From: Pseudomonas putida
Lineage (GTDB): Bacteria; Pseudomonadota; Gammaproteobacteria; Pseudomonadales; Pseudomonadaceae
Assembly (NCBI RefSeq): GCF_028682455.1
Contig: NZ_JANHLD010000004.1
Span: 720,852-784,851 of the forward strand
Direction of reading: 5' to 3'
Length of the DNA: 64,000 nt
The notes beneath the pieces are model-generated. The model ran no database searches. It worked only from the letters and a program-made list of their open reading frames with translations, and was not told the DNA's origin. Below are positions 37,395 to 46,708 of the stretch, piece by piece; positions within the stretch are counted from its first letter, which is position 1, and each line of letters starts with the position of its first letter. Position numbers and translations under genes: made by a program.

Positions 37395-37425
37395 AAAGGC
37401 CACTCTAACGAGTGGCCTTTTTCTT
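37395..37425 (+). terminator. Terminator after tRNA-fMet copy 1
   Basis: A 10-bp stem AAAGGCCACT / AGTGGCCTTT with a 6-base loop, then TTCTTT. Confidence 0.92.
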
Positions 37426-37477
37426 TGCCTGAAGAAAGTGCCCAGGCATAAAATTATTGTAAATCAATAATTAAGCG

Positions 37478-37505
37478 TTGACAGCTTTGCCAAACGCTGT
37501 AGAAT
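37478..37505 (+). promoter_or_regulatory. Promoter of the second tRNA-fMet gene
   Basis: TTGACA (37478-37483) and TAGAAT (37500-37505), spacer 16 bases: the same geometry as the first copy. Confidence 0.85.
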
Positions 37506-37518
37506 CCGCCACATCAGA

Positions 37519-37595
<77 letters not shown>

Positions 37596-37603
37596 AACAA
37601 CAG

Positions 37604-37636
37604 AAAAGGCCACTTTGCAAAAAGTGGCCTTTTTTG
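37604..37636 (+). terminator. Terminator after tRNA-fMet copy 2
   Basis: A 12-bp stem AAAAGGCCACTT / AAGTGGCCTTTT with a 5-6 base loop and further T's. It shares the core GGCCACT stem with the first terminator. Confidence 0.92.
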
Positions 37637-37798
37637 CATCTGCGATTCAGCCCCTCGCCTGCGCCTGCGCAACATAAATATTCTTTAACTATCCTCAATG
37701 CAGGCAGCGGCCCGATCATAGCGGCCACTACTTTCCATAGGGATTGGTACCTTGGCTGGATACGTTCATCCTGGCGCTCACCACCCACGAGGTGATTG

Positions 37799-40441
37799 AT
37801 GCGCACCCAGACGCCTGAAACAGAAGCCCCCATCACCACTGCATTACCCAATGCCGTCCAGCACCTGCGCTGGCTTGACCGCTTGAGTCGCTATCGGCAA
37901 CCCATCGGCCTGGCCGTCACCTTGCTGCTGTTCACCATTGCCCTGATCGCCTGCCGCCACTTGCTCAGCGAACTGGACATCTACGCCCTGCATGATTCGC
38001 TGCTCAGCGTGCCACCCTCTGCCCTGGCCGGAGCGGTGCTGGCGACGGTAGTCGGCTTCATTATCCTGCTGGGTTACGAGTGGTCGGCCAGCCGCTACGC
38101 CGCTGTCGAGCTGCCCGCTCGTACGTTGATCATGGGAGGCTTCAGCGCCTTTGCCATTGGTAACGCCATTGGCCTGTCGCTGCTCTCCGGCGGCTCGGTG
38201 CGATACCGGCTGTACGCCCGCCAAGGTGTTGGTGCTGCCGAAGTGGCGCGCATGACCCTGTTCGCCAGCTTGTCACTGGGCTGTGCGCTGCCGCCGCTGG
38301 CAGCCCTGGCGACACTGAGCAACCTGCCCGCCGCAGCCGCTGCGCTGCACTTGCCGCAAGCCTTGCTGGCCAGCATTGCACTGGCCGTATTGGGCCTGGC
38401 CGCGTTGCTGATTTATGGCCTGTACCGTCGACGCCTGCCGGAACAACCACGGGTAGACAGCCTGCTGGTAAGGATCGGTCGGCGCACCTTGACCCTGCCG
38501 GGCGCCCGCCTGACCTTGTTGCAACTGCTGATCACCGCCCTGGATGTTGCCGCTGCGGCGACCGTGCTGTACCTGCTGCTTCCGCAAGCGCCGCCCTTCG
38601 GCGCCTTCTTGCTGGTGTACCTGCTGGCCCTGGCTGCGGGCGTGCTTAGCCATGTTCCCGGTGGCGTCGGGGTGTTCGAGGCGATTCTTCTGGCCGCCTT
38701 TGCCGATCAGCTTGGTGCTGCACCGCTGGCTGCGGCCTTGCTTTTGTACCGCTTGATCTACGTGGTCATGCCATTGCTGCTGGCCTGCGTGATACTGCTG
38801 GTCAACGAAGCTCAGCGTTTCATCGTTACTCGCCAGGCCATCAAGGCCGCTTCCGGGCTTGCCGCCCCTGTGCTGGCGGTACTGGTGTTCCTTTCCGGCG
38901 TGGTCTTGCTGTTTTCTGGCGCCACACCGGAAATCGACGGCCGCCTAGAGCATCTGGGCTTTCTTATCCCCCACCGCCTCATTGATGCCTCGCACTTTGG
39001 CGCCAGCCTGATTGGCGTACTGTGCCTGCTGCTGGCACAGGGCCTGCGTCGACGCCTGTCTGCCGCCTGGATACTGACCACCATCCTGCTTCTGGTAGGC
39101 GCCCTGCTCTCGCTGCTCAAGGGTTTCGACTGGGAAGAAGCTACCATCCTTACCTTCACGGCCTGCCTGCTGGCCTTGTTTCGCCGTTCGTTCTATCGCC
39201 CCAGCCGCCTGCTGGAACTGCCCTTCTCGCCGGTCTACCTGGCAGCCAGCGCATGCGTCATTGGCGCCTCGATCTGGCTGCTGTTGTTCGCTTACCAGGA
39301 CGTGCCCTACAGCCATCAGCTGTGGTGGCAGTTCACCCTGGATGCCGACGCGCCCCGCGGGCTACGCTCGGCATTGGGTAGCGCGGTGCTGCTGGTGGTG
39401 GTTGCGCTGACCTGGCTGCTGCGCACCGCACGCCCGGTGATCCACTTGCCCAATGCTGATGAACTGCAACGGGCCAGCCGCATTCTCCAGGCCTCGGATC
39501 AGCCCGATGGTGGCCTGGCCCTGACCGGCGACAAGGCGCTGCTGTTCCACCCCGATGACGATGCCTTCCTGATGTATGCCCGTCGCGGCCGCAGCCTGGT
39601 CGCCCTGTACGACCCGATCGGCCCGCCCCACAAGCGCGCCGAAATGATCTGGCAGTTTCGCGACCTGTGCGACGTGCACCATGCCCGCCCGGTGTTCTAC
39701 CAGGTGCGCGCCGAGAACCTGCCGTTCTATATGGACATCGGCCTGACCGCGATCAAGCTGGGGGAAGAAGCCCGGGTCGACCTCAACCGCTTCGACCTGG
39801 AAGCCAAGGGCAAGGAGATGAAAGACTTGCGCTATACCTGGAATCGCGGCGGGCGCGACGGTCTGAGCCTGGAAGTGCATGAGCCGGGGCAGGCGCCGCT
39901 CGAAGCGCTCAAGGCCATCTCCGATGCCTGGCTAACCGGCAAGAACGTGCGCGAGAAAGGCTTCTCCCTCGGTCGCTTCAGCCCCGAGTACCTGCAGCAC
40001 TTTCGCATCGCCCTGATCCGCTTCGAAGGCCAGCCCGTGGCCTTTGCCAACCTTTTGGAAACCCACAGCCGGGAACTGGCCAGCCTCGACCTGATGCGCG
40101 CTCACCACCAGGCACCGAAGCTGACCATGGAATTCATGATGATCGGCCTGATCCAACACTATAAGACCCAGGGCTATGCCCGTTTCAGCCTGGGCATGGT
40201 GCCTCTGTCGGGCCTGCAACCGCGCCGCGGCGCCCCACTCACCCAACGCCTGGGCTCGATGGTGTTCCAGCGTGGCGAACAGCTCTACAACTTCCAGGGC
40301 CTGCGCCGCTTCAAGGACAAATTCCAGCCCGACTGGGAACCCCGCTACATGGCCGTGCCTGCCGGACTCGATCCACTGGTGGCACTGGCTGACACTGCCG
40401 CGCTGATCGCAGGCGGCCTGACCGGATTGGTGAAACGCTGA
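37799..40441 (+). CDS. mprF: MprF: aminoacyl-phosphatidylglycerol synthase and flippase
   Basis: An 880-residue two-part membrane protein. The N-terminal ~530 residues contain about 14 transmembrane helices (flippase part). The C-terminal ~330 residues are the cytoplasmic DUF2156 / GNAT-like synthase, which transfers an amino acid from tRNA to phosphatidylglycerol (motifs GDKALLFHPDDDAFLMYARRG, RFKDKFQPDWEPRYMAVP). In P. aeruginosa the homologue makes alanyl-PG; by analogy this one may too, but lysine cannot be excluded. The start ATG 37799 follows GAGGTGA. Its last base is the first base of the virJ-like gene, so they are translationally coupled. Confidence 0.95.
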   Translation: MRTQTPETEAPITTALPNAVQHLRWLDRLSRYRQPIGLAVTLLLFTIALIACRHLLSELDIYALHDSLLSVPPSALAGAVLATVVGFIILLGYEWSASRYAAVELPARTLIMGGFSAFAIGNAIGLSLLSGGSVRYRLYARQGVGAAEVARMTLFASLSLGCALPPLAALATLSNLPAAAAALHLPQALLASIALAVLGLAALLIYGLYRRRLPEQPRVDSLLVRIGRRTLTLPGARLTLLQLLITALDVAAAATVLYLLLPQAPPFGAFLLVYLLALAAGVLSHVPGGVGVFEAILLAAFADQLGAAPLAAALLLYRLIYVVMPLLLACVILLVNEAQRFIVTRQAIKAASGLAAPVLAVLVFLSGVVLLFSGATPEIDGRLEHLGFLIPHRLIDASHFGASLIGVLCLLLAQGLRRRLSAAWILTTILLLVGALLSLLKGFDWEEATILTFTACLLALFRRSFYRPSRLLELPFSPVYLAASACVIGASIWLLLFAYQDVPYSHQLWWQFTLDADAPRGLRSALGSAVLLVVVALTWLLRTARPVIHLPNADELQRASRILQASDQPDGGLALTGDKALLFHPDDDAFLMYARRGRSLVALYDPIGPPHKRAEMIWQFRDLCDVHHARPVFYQVRAENLPFYMDIGLTAIKLGEEARVDLNRFDLEAKGKEMKDLRYTWNRGGRDGLSLEVHEPGQAPLEALKAISDAWLTGKNVREKGFSLGRFSPEYLQHFRIALIRFEGQPVAFANLLETHSRELASLDLMRAHHQAPKLTMEFMMIGLIQHYKTQGYARFSLGMVPLSGLQPRRGAPLTQRLGSMVFQRGEQLYNFQGLRRFKDKFQPDWEPRYMAVPAGLDPLVALADTAALIAGGLTGLVKR

Positions 40442-41736
40442 TGATTCGACGCTACTGGCTGTACCTTCTGGCACTCCTGGCCCTGGGCCTGCTCGCCGCC
40501 GCCCTGGTGTTCTGGCTGTGGACACGCCCGGCGCCCGAGCCCAGCCTTGAGCACCTGACCCTCGGTGATGGCAGCAGCCTGACCCGGGTCAACCCCGGCT
40601 CACGGGCCAAGGCCCGTGTCGCCATTGCCGTCCCCCAGGACTTGGCCCTGACCGACAAACAATTGCTGAACCTGAGCCAGAGTGGCGAGGCGCAGATGGT
40701 CCAGGTCATCCTGCCGCCCGCCGATTGCGCCTTGCAGCAAACTGCCCTGCAGCAAGCCTTGCAACAGCTGCAAGGCCCGGCCACCCTGGTGGCGGGTATC
40801 GGCCCGGGTGCTGCACAGGCCTGGAGCTGGCTGGCAAACCAGAATGACGACAAAGCCCAGGCCATTTCGGTGGATTTCAACGTCGAGCGTCCCGGTTGTG
40901 CCACCCCCCTGCCCAAGTCGGCCGCCCATGGCCATTGGAGCGTGGCCTGGAACGACAACCCGGATGACGCCAGCGCCGCGTTTGTGCGCGACCAGCCCAA
41001 CGCCGAAACCAGTATCAGCGACTACGACATTCATCTGCCCCAGGTTCTCAAGGCACAGCTGACCCAGGCGCTGGTGGGTGAAGACGGCAACGCGATGAGC
41101 ATCCCTGTGGTGGAAGTCCCGGCCGGCCAGACCACCGACACGGTTACCCTGTTTTTGTCGGGCGACGGCGGCTGGCGTGACCTGGACCGCGACGTAGCAG
41201 GCGAAATGGCCAAGCTGGGTTACCCGGTGGTGGGCATCGACACCCTGCGCTATTACTGGCAACACAAGACCCCCGAACAGAGTGCAATCGACCTGTCGGA
41301 GTTGATGCAGCACTACCGCCAGAAGTGGGGCACCAAGCGCTTTGTGCTGACCGGCTACTCCTTCGGCGCCGATGTGTTGCCAGCCATCTACAACCGCTTG
41401 CCGGCCGAAGACCAGAAGCGCATCGACGCGGTAATCCTGCTGGCCTTTGCCCGCAGTGGCAGCTTCGAGATTGAAGTCGAGGGCTGGCTGGGCAATGCCG
41501 GCAAAGAGGCGCCAACCGGGCCGGAGATGGCCAAGCTGCCGGCTTCGAAAGTGGTGTGTATCTACGGCGAGGAAGAGGCCGATGAAAGCGGCTGCACCGA
41601 TCACACGGCGGTGGGCGAGCGCCTGAAACTGCCGGGCGGGCATCACTTCGACGAAAACTACCCCGCCCTGGCCAAGCGCTTGATCGGCGACATCGAGAAT
41701 CGCCAGGGCAAGACCAGCGTCGCCACACAGAACTGA
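40441..41736 (+). CDS. VirJ-family periplasmic hydrolase, MprF partner
   Basis: A 431-residue protein anchored by an N-terminal helix (about residues 5-26). The C-terminal ~220 residues are an alpha/beta hydrolase of the bacterial VirJ family with nucleophile elbow GYSFGA (Ser near 308), the strand VTLFLSGDGGWRDLD before it, and a late His in GGHHFDENY. The P. aeruginosa gene downstream of mprF encodes a periplasmic aminoacyl-PG hydrolase that removes the amino acid again. The identical operon layout and fold make that role likely here. It overlaps mprF by one base. Confidence 0.88.
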   Translation: MIRRYWLYLLALLALGLLAAALVFWLWTRPAPEPSLEHLTLGDGSSLTRVNPGSRAKARVAIAVPQDLALTDKQLLNLSQSGEAQMVQVILPPADCALQQTALQQALQQLQGPATLVAGIGPGAAQAWSWLANQNDDKAQAISVDFNVERPGCATPLPKSAAHGHWSVAWNDNPDDASAAFVRDQPNAETSISDYDIHLPQVLKAQLTQALVGEDGNAMSIPVVEVPAGQTTDTVTLFLSGDGGWRDLDRDVAGEMAKLGYPVVGIDTLRYYWQHKTPEQSAIDLSELMQHYRQKWGTKRFVLTGYSFGADVLPAIYNRLPAEDQKRIDAVILLAFARSGSFEIEVEGWLGNAGKEAPTGPEMAKLPASKVVCIYGEEEADESGCTDHTAVGERLKLPGGHHFDENYPALAKRLIGDIENRQGKTSVATQN

Positions 41737-41749
41737 CCCAATGCAGCAA

Positions 41750-41806
41750 CGGGCTTGCCCGGCGATGAGGCCCTTGTGGCCAGCACATCATCGCAGGACA
41801 AGCCCG
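41750..41806. repeat. REP-like imperfect palindrome between virJ-like gene and kup
   Basis: CGGGCTTG ... GCGATGA at the left mirrors TCATCGC ... CAAGCCCG at the right, around a centre of about 19 bases. It sits in the short gap between two convergent genes, the usual place for REP/BIME elements of Pseudomonas. I saw no second copy in this window, so repeat status is by resemblance. Confidence 0.5.
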
Positions 41807-41821
41807 CCTTCACAGCGACCG

Positions 41822-43720
41822 TCAAATCTCGACCTGGGTCCCCAACTCGATCACCCGGTTCAATGGCAGGTTGAAGAAACGCAGGTTGCCGTTGGCATTC
41901 TTCAACAGGAACGCAAACAGCATCGCCCGCCAATGTGCCATGCCCACCAGGCGCGAGGGGATGACCGTCTCGCGACTCAGGAAGAAGGTGGTTCGCATCG
42001 GACTGAAGTCCAGCCCCTCCAGATGACAAAGCTTCAACGCCGCCGGCACGTCCGGCTCGTCCATGAAGCCAAAGTGCAACAGCACCCGGTAGAACCCTTC
42101 GCCATACGTCTCCACCTCGAACCGCTGCTGCGCCGGTACCCGCGGCATGTCTTCGCTGACCACCGTCAGCAGCACCACCTGGTTGTGCAGGACCTGGTTG
42201 TGCAGCATGTTATGCAGCAAGGCATGAGGGACGGCGTCTGGCCGCGCTGTGAGAAATACGGCAGTGCCCTCGACCCGATGCGGCGGCTGCACACGAATAC
42301 TGCCGATGAACAGCGGCAGGGGCAGGCTGCCTTCATCCAAGCGTTCGACAAGGATCTGCTTGCCGCGCTTCCAGGTGGTCATCAGTATGAAGAGCACCAG
42401 CCCCGCCAACACCGGAAACGCCCCGCCCTGCACAATTTTCGGAACGTTCGCCGCAAAGAACAGGCCATCGACGAACAGGAAGCCGAGCAGCACGGGCACC
42501 GCCAGTACCGGTGGCCACTTCCACAGCAAGAGCATTACCGTGGAGACCAGAATCGTCGTCATCAGCATGGTGCCGGTCACGGCCACCCCGTAGGCCGAGG
42601 CGAGCGCCCCGGACGATTCGAAGCCCAGCACGAGCAAGACCACGCCGACCATCAACGCCCAGTTCACCGCCCCGATGTAGATCTGCCCTTGCTCGTCGCT
42701 GGAGGTGTGCTGGATCTGCATGCGCGGCACGTAGCCGAGCTGGATTGCCTGGCGCGTCAGGGAGAAGGCACCGGAAATTACCGCCTGGGAAGCGATTACC
42801 GTGGCCAGGGTGGAGAGACCGACCAGCGGTATCAACGCCCAGCCCGGAGCCAATAGATAGAAGGGATTGCGCGCCGCTTCGGCGTTCTGCAGCAGCAAGG
42901 CACCCTGACCGAAGTAGTTGAGCACCAGCGCAGGCAGTACCAGGAGAAACCAGGCGCGGGCAATCGGCTTGCGGCCAAAGTGGCCCATGTCGGCGTACAG
43001 CGCCTCGGCACCGGTCAAGGCCAGAACGACAGCCCCGAGGATCGTCACGCCCATGCCCGGATGGACAATAAAGAAGCGTACAGCCCACATCGGGTTAAGC
43101 GCCTTGAGCACTTCGGGGCTCTGGGCAATGCCGTGCACCCCCAGCGCCCCCAGGACCACGAACCAGGTGACCATCACCGGCCCGAAAAAAATACCGATGC
43201 GGGCGGTACCGTGCTTCTGGATGAGGAACAAGCCCACCAGCACCACCAATGCCACCGGTACCACCCAGTGATCGATCCCCTCGAACGCCAGCTCCATCCC
43301 CTCCACTGCCGACAGCACCGAAATGGCCGGCGTGATCATACTGTCGCCATAGAACAGCGCCGCGCCGATCAGGCCGCACACCACCATGACCGCGCGCAGC
43401 TTGGGATAAGGCGCCGAAGCACGCCTGGCCAGGGCAGTGAGCGCCATGGTGCCGCCCTCGCCCTGGTTGTCGGCGCGCAGGATGAAGACCATGTACTTGA
43501 TCGAGACCACCCAGACCAGCGACCAGAAGATCAGGGCCAGAATGCCCAGTACCCCGTCGTGGTTGACCGGAACGCCATAGTCACCGGAGAACACTTCCTT
43601 GAGGGTGTACAACGGGCTGGTCCCGATATCGCCGTAAACCACCCCCACCGCGGCCACCAACAGACTGATCGGCTTTGCCGCCGACTGTCCGGATTCGGCC
43701 TGACTGCTTGTCTGAACCAT
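41822..43720 (-). CDS. kup: Low-affinity potassium uptake protein Kup
   Basis: A 632-residue potassium-proton symporter with about 12 transmembrane helices. The KUP signature GDIGTSPLYTLKEVFSG is in the first helix region, with DNQGEGG and YGDSMITPAISVLSAVEG further on. A C-terminal cytoplasmic domain of about 200 residues follows. ATG 43720 after GGGAG gives the expected N terminus; the frame is open 90 bases more. It is transcribed alone, convergent with mprF-virJ and divergent from rimO. Confidence 0.95.
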   Translation of the reverse strand: MVQTSSQAESGQSAAKPISLLVAAVGVVYGDIGTSPLYTLKEVFSGDYGVPVNHDGVLGILALIFWSLVWVVSIKYMVFILRADNQGEGGTMALTALARRASAPYPKLRAVMVVCGLIGAALFYGDSMITPAISVLSAVEGMELAFEGIDHWVVPVALVVLVGLFLIQKHGTARIGIFFGPVMVTWFVVLGALGVHGIAQSPEVLKALNPMWAVRFFIVHPGMGVTILGAVVLALTGAEALYADMGHFGRKPIARAWFLLVLPALVLNYFGQGALLLQNAEAARNPFYLLAPGWALIPLVGLSTLATVIASQAVISGAFSLTRQAIQLGYVPRMQIQHTSSDEQGQIYIGAVNWALMVGVVLLVLGFESSGALASAYGVAVTGTMLMTTILVSTVMLLLWKWPPVLAVPVLLGFLFVDGLFFAANVPKIVQGGAFPVLAGLVLFILMTTWKRGKQILVERLDEGSLPLPLFIGSIRVQPPHRVEGTAVFLTARPDAVPHALLHNMLHNQVLHNQVVLLTVVSEDMPRVPAQQRFEVETYGEGFYRVLLHFGFMDEPDVPAALKLCHLEGLDFSPMRTTFFLSRETVIPSRLVGMAHWRAMLFAFLLKNANGNLRFFNLPLNRVIELGTQVEI

Positions 43721-43922
43721 CCACCACTCCCGCAATCTAGTCTGTTGAGACAAACACAGGCGTATCGCCGCGAAGCATAGCTGAGCGTTCGTCGTATTTC
43801 TGCTGGTCAAGTGACTTTGCGCTCGCTAGAATTGCGCACTTTTTGATCAGAGGCGCCTCAAACGCCCGCCAAAGGTTGCCCGGCTCACCTGCCCGGCAAG
43901 CCCTTCAACACCGAGGTTAGTC

Positions 43923-45260
43923 ATGTCCACCACCCCTACGCCCACCACGCCCAAGGTCGGCTTCGTTTCCCTGGGTTGCCCCAAGGCCCTGGTCGATTCC
44001 GAGCGCATCCTGACCCAGCTGCGCATGGAAGGCTATGAAGTCGTGCCCACCTATCAGGATGCCGATGTGGTGGTGGTCAACACCTGTGGCTTCATCGACA
44101 GCGCCAAGGCTGAGTCCCTGGAAGTGATCGGCGAAGCCATCAAGGAGAACGGCAAGGTCATCGTCACCGGCTGCATGGGTGTCGAAGAAGGCAACATCCG
44201 CGACGTACACCCAAGCGTGCTGGCCGTTACCGGCCCGCAGCAGTACGAGCAAGTGGTCACTGCCGTCCATGAAGTGGTACCGCCACGCAAGGACCACAAC
44301 CCACTGATCGACCTGGTGCCGCCACAGGGCGTCAAGCTGACCCCGCGCCACTACGCGTACCTGAAGATTTCCGAAGGCTGCAACCACAGCTGCAGCTTCT
44401 GCATCATCCCGTCGATGCGCGGCAAGCTGGTCAGCCGTCCGGTTGGCGAAGTGCTCAGCGAAGCCGAGCGCCTGGTCAAGGCCGGGGTCAAGGAAATCCT
44501 GGTGATCTCCCAGGACACCAGCGCCTACGGTGTGGACGTCAAGTACAAGACCGACTTCTGGAACGGTCGCCCGGTCAAGACCCGCATGCTCGAGCTGTGC
44601 GAAGCCTTGAGCAGCCTAGGCGCCTGGGTGCGCCTGCACTATGTCTACCCGTACCCGAACGTCGACGACGTGATCCCGCTGATGGCGGCCGGCAAGATCC
44701 TGCCGTACCTGGACATCCCGTTCCAGCATGCCAGCCCCAAGGTTCTCAAATCGATGAAGCGCCCAGCCTTCGAAGACCGCACCTTGGCGCGCATCAAGAA
44801 ATGGCGCGAACAGTGCCCGGACCTGATCATTCGCTCCACCTTCATTGTCGGTTTCCCGGGCGAGACCGAAGAAGACTTCCAATACCTGCTCGACTGGCTG
44901 ACCGAAGCCCAGCTCGACCGCGTCGGCTGCTTCCAGTACTCGCCTGTGGAAGGCGCCCCGGCCAACGACCTGGGCCTGGACGAAGTACCGGATGACATCA
45001 AGCAGGACCGCTGGGACCGCTTCATGGCCCACCAGCAGGCCATCAGCAGCGCCCGCCTGCAACTGCGCATCGGCCGGGAAATCGAAGTGCTGATCGACGA
45101 AGTCGAAGAGCAGGGTTCGGTAGGCCGCAGCTTCTTCGATGCACCGGAAATCGACGGCAACGTGTTCATCGACGGTGACCACGGCTTCAAGCCAGGCGAC
45201 AAGGTGCGCTGCAAAGTCGTCGATGCCGACGAGTACGACCTGTGGGCCGAACCTGTCTGA
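43923..45260 (+). CDS. rimO: Ribosomal protein S12 methylthiotransferase RimO
   Basis: A 445-residue radical-SAM enzyme that methylthiolates an Asp of ribosomal protein S12. The N-terminal MTTase domain has three Cys (SLGCPKA, NTCGFID, TGCMG) for the auxiliary cluster. The radical-SAM motif is C153-NHS-C157-SF-C160. A C-terminal TRAM domain follows, with RimO-specific YPYP and FQHASP segments distinguishing it from MiaB. It is monocistronic, with a strong terminator. Confidence 0.96.
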   Translation: MSTTPTPTTPKVGFVSLGCPKALVDSERILTQLRMEGYEVVPTYQDADVVVVNTCGFIDSAKAESLEVIGEAIKENGKVIVTGCMGVEEGNIRDVHPSVLAVTGPQQYEQVVTAVHEVVPPRKDHNPLIDLVPPQGVKLTPRHYAYLKISEGCNHSCSFCIIPSMRGKLVSRPVGEVLSEAERLVKAGVKEILVISQDTSAYGVDVKYKTDFWNGRPVKTRMLELCEALSSLGAWVRLHYVYPYPNVDDVIPLMAAGKILPYLDIPFQHASPKVLKSMKRPAFEDRTLARIKKWREQCPDLIIRSTFIVGFPGETEEDFQYLLDWLTEAQLDRVGCFQYSPVEGAPANDLGLDEVPDDIKQDRWDRFMAHQQAISSARLQLRIGREIEVLIDEVEEQGSVGRSFFDAPEIDGNVFIDGDHGFKPGDKVRCKVVDADEYDLWAEPV

Positions 45261-45279
45261 GGCCGCGCCGCTGAAAAAT

Positions 45280-45310
45280 AGCCCCGCCGTCCCTGGCGGG
45301 GCTTTTTTTT
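45280..45310 (+). terminator. Terminator after rimO
   Basis: A 9-bp stem AGCCCCGCC / GGCGGGGCT with a short loop and eight T's, 20 bases after the stop. Confidence 0.96.
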
Positions 45311-45349
45311 GCAACTATCGTTCTGTCTGTTGCCCAAGGAGAGCGCGCG

Positions 45350-45820
45350 ATGTACAGGCACAATGGCATCCATACCCCCAGGTTTGACGACTACCCGGAG
45401 CTGGCGCGGGTCTGGGAGGCGTCCGTGCGCGCTACCCATGACTTCATTCCCGACAGTTACATCTGCCTGTTGCGAGAACTGCTGCTGACCCAGTACCTGG
45501 ACGCAGTGATGCTGATCTGTTGCCGCGATGCCCGCCAACGGATCACCGGCTTTGCCGGGGTTGCTGCGGGGCGTGTCGAAATGCTATTCGTCGACCCTGC
45601 GATGCGCGGTCAGGGCCTGGGCAAGCGCTTGCTGCGCTATGCCATCGACGAACTGAACGCCGTGCAACTCGATGTCAATGAACAAAATGTCCAGGCGGTA
45701 GGCTTCTACCTGCATCAGGGATTCGAGATTGTCGGACGCTCGGAAACGGACGGCATGGGTCAGCCCTACCCCTTGCTGCATCTGAGGCTAATTCAGACAA
45801 AGACTGCTCAGATTGGCTGA
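45350..45820 (+). CDS. GNAT-family N-acetyltransferase
   Basis: A 156-residue acetyltransferase. The acetyl-CoA pyrophosphate loop is RGQGLGKRLL (about residues 86-95), preceded by the beta-4 strand VEMLFVDPAM. The following NEQNVQAVGFYLHQGFEIVGR is the typical GNAT motif B. It resembles the YjaB-like group of small bacterial acetyltransferases. The substrate is unknown, and there are no partner genes. Confidence 0.88.
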   Translation: MYRHNGIHTPRFDDYPELARVWEASVRATHDFIPDSYICLLRELLLTQYLDAVMLICCRDARQRITGFAGVAAGRVEMLFVDPAMRGQGLGKRLLRYAIDELNAVQLDVNEQNVQAVGFYLHQGFEIVGRSETDGMGQPYPLLHLRLIQTKTAQIG

Positions 45821-45950
45821 CAGAAGGTGTCGTACTTTTCTGAATTGCCGCGAAATCGCAGATTAATGGCCCGATGGGCAAATGTAGCCGGCCCAGGCCT
45901 TGCCCAGGCGGTTACAATAGCCACCTTTCCCTGTGCCTACGGCTGTCGTC

Positions 45951-46661
45951 ATGTCTGAACCCATTCGCCTTTCCAAACGCCTTATTGAACTGGTCGGCTG
46001 CTCCCGACGGGAGGCCGAGCTGTACATCGAAGGCGGCTGGGTCACCGTGGACGGCGCGGTGGTCGACGAGCCGCAATTCAAGGTGGCCGGGCAAAAGGTC
46101 GAACTACAGGCCGGCGCACGCGCCGAAGCCCTGGAGCCGGTCACCCTGCTGCTGCACCAGCCCGCCGAACTCGACATCGACAGCGCCTGCGAGAGCATCG
46201 ACGCCGACAGCCTGTCTGAGGCCCACCGCGATGGCCGCCGCCCGCTCAAGGGCCACTTCGCCCGCCTGAGCTGCGCTGCGCCGTTGCAACAAGGCGCCAG
46301 CGGCCTGCAGGTGTTCACCCAGGATTGGCGCGTCACCCGCAAGCTCAACGCCGACCTGGCCAAGCTTGAACAGGAGTACGTCGTCGAGGTCAGCGGCCAG
46401 ATGATCGCCCACGGCCTGGAGCGACTCAATCGCGGCTTCAACTGGAAAGGCAATGAACTGCCGAAGATCAAGGCCAGCTGGCAGAACGAGACGCGCCTGC
46501 GCATGGTGCTGAAAAACCCGCAACCCGGCCTGATCGCCCTGCTGTGCAGCAGTGTCGGCGTCACTCCGGTGAGCATGCGCCGGATTCGCCTGGGCGGCGT
46601 TTCCATGAGCAAGCTGCCCCTGGGCCAATGGCGCTACCTTGCAAGTAGCGAAAGATTCTAG
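45951..46661 (+). CDS. RluF/RsuA-like pseudouridine synthase lacking the catalytic Asp
   Basis: A 236-residue protein with an N-terminal S4 RNA-binding domain (about residues 5-60; RLSKRLIELVGCSRREAELYIEGGWVTVDG), followed by the RsuA/RluF synthase fold (KLNADLAKLEQEYVVEV; PLGQWRYL at the end). The catalytic motif G-R-L-D-x-x-S-x-G-L is replaced by A-P-L-Q-Q-G-A-S-G-L at residues 110-119, so the invariant Asp is Gln113 and the preceding Arg is Pro111. The RQIRRM-type helix is also missing. Annotated homologues are called pseudouridine synthases, but this one probably binds RNA without modifying it. Start ATG 45951 is chosen over 45933. Confidence 0.82.
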   Translation: MSEPIRLSKRLIELVGCSRREAELYIEGGWVTVDGAVVDEPQFKVAGQKVELQAGARAEALEPVTLLLHQPAELDIDSACESIDADSLSEAHRDGRRPLKGHFARLSCAAPLQQGASGLQVFTQDWRVTRKLNADLAKLEQEYVVEVSGQMIAHGLERLNRGFNWKGNELPKIKASWQNETRLRMVLKNPQPGLIALLCSSVGVTPVSMRRIRLGGVSMSKLPLGQWRYLASSERF

Positions 46662-46667
46662 CAACAA

Positions 46668-46690
46668 GGCGCCGCCACCCTGGCGGCGCC
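46668..46690. other. Intercistronic hairpin between the pseudouridine-synthase-like gene and yehS
   Basis: A 10-bp perfect stem GGCGCCGCCA / TGGCGGCGCC with a 3-base loop and no T run. It could stabilise the mRNA or act as a Rho-type pause. Confidence 0.5.
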
Positions 46691-46708
46691 CCGAACAGGA
46701 TTGTCACC

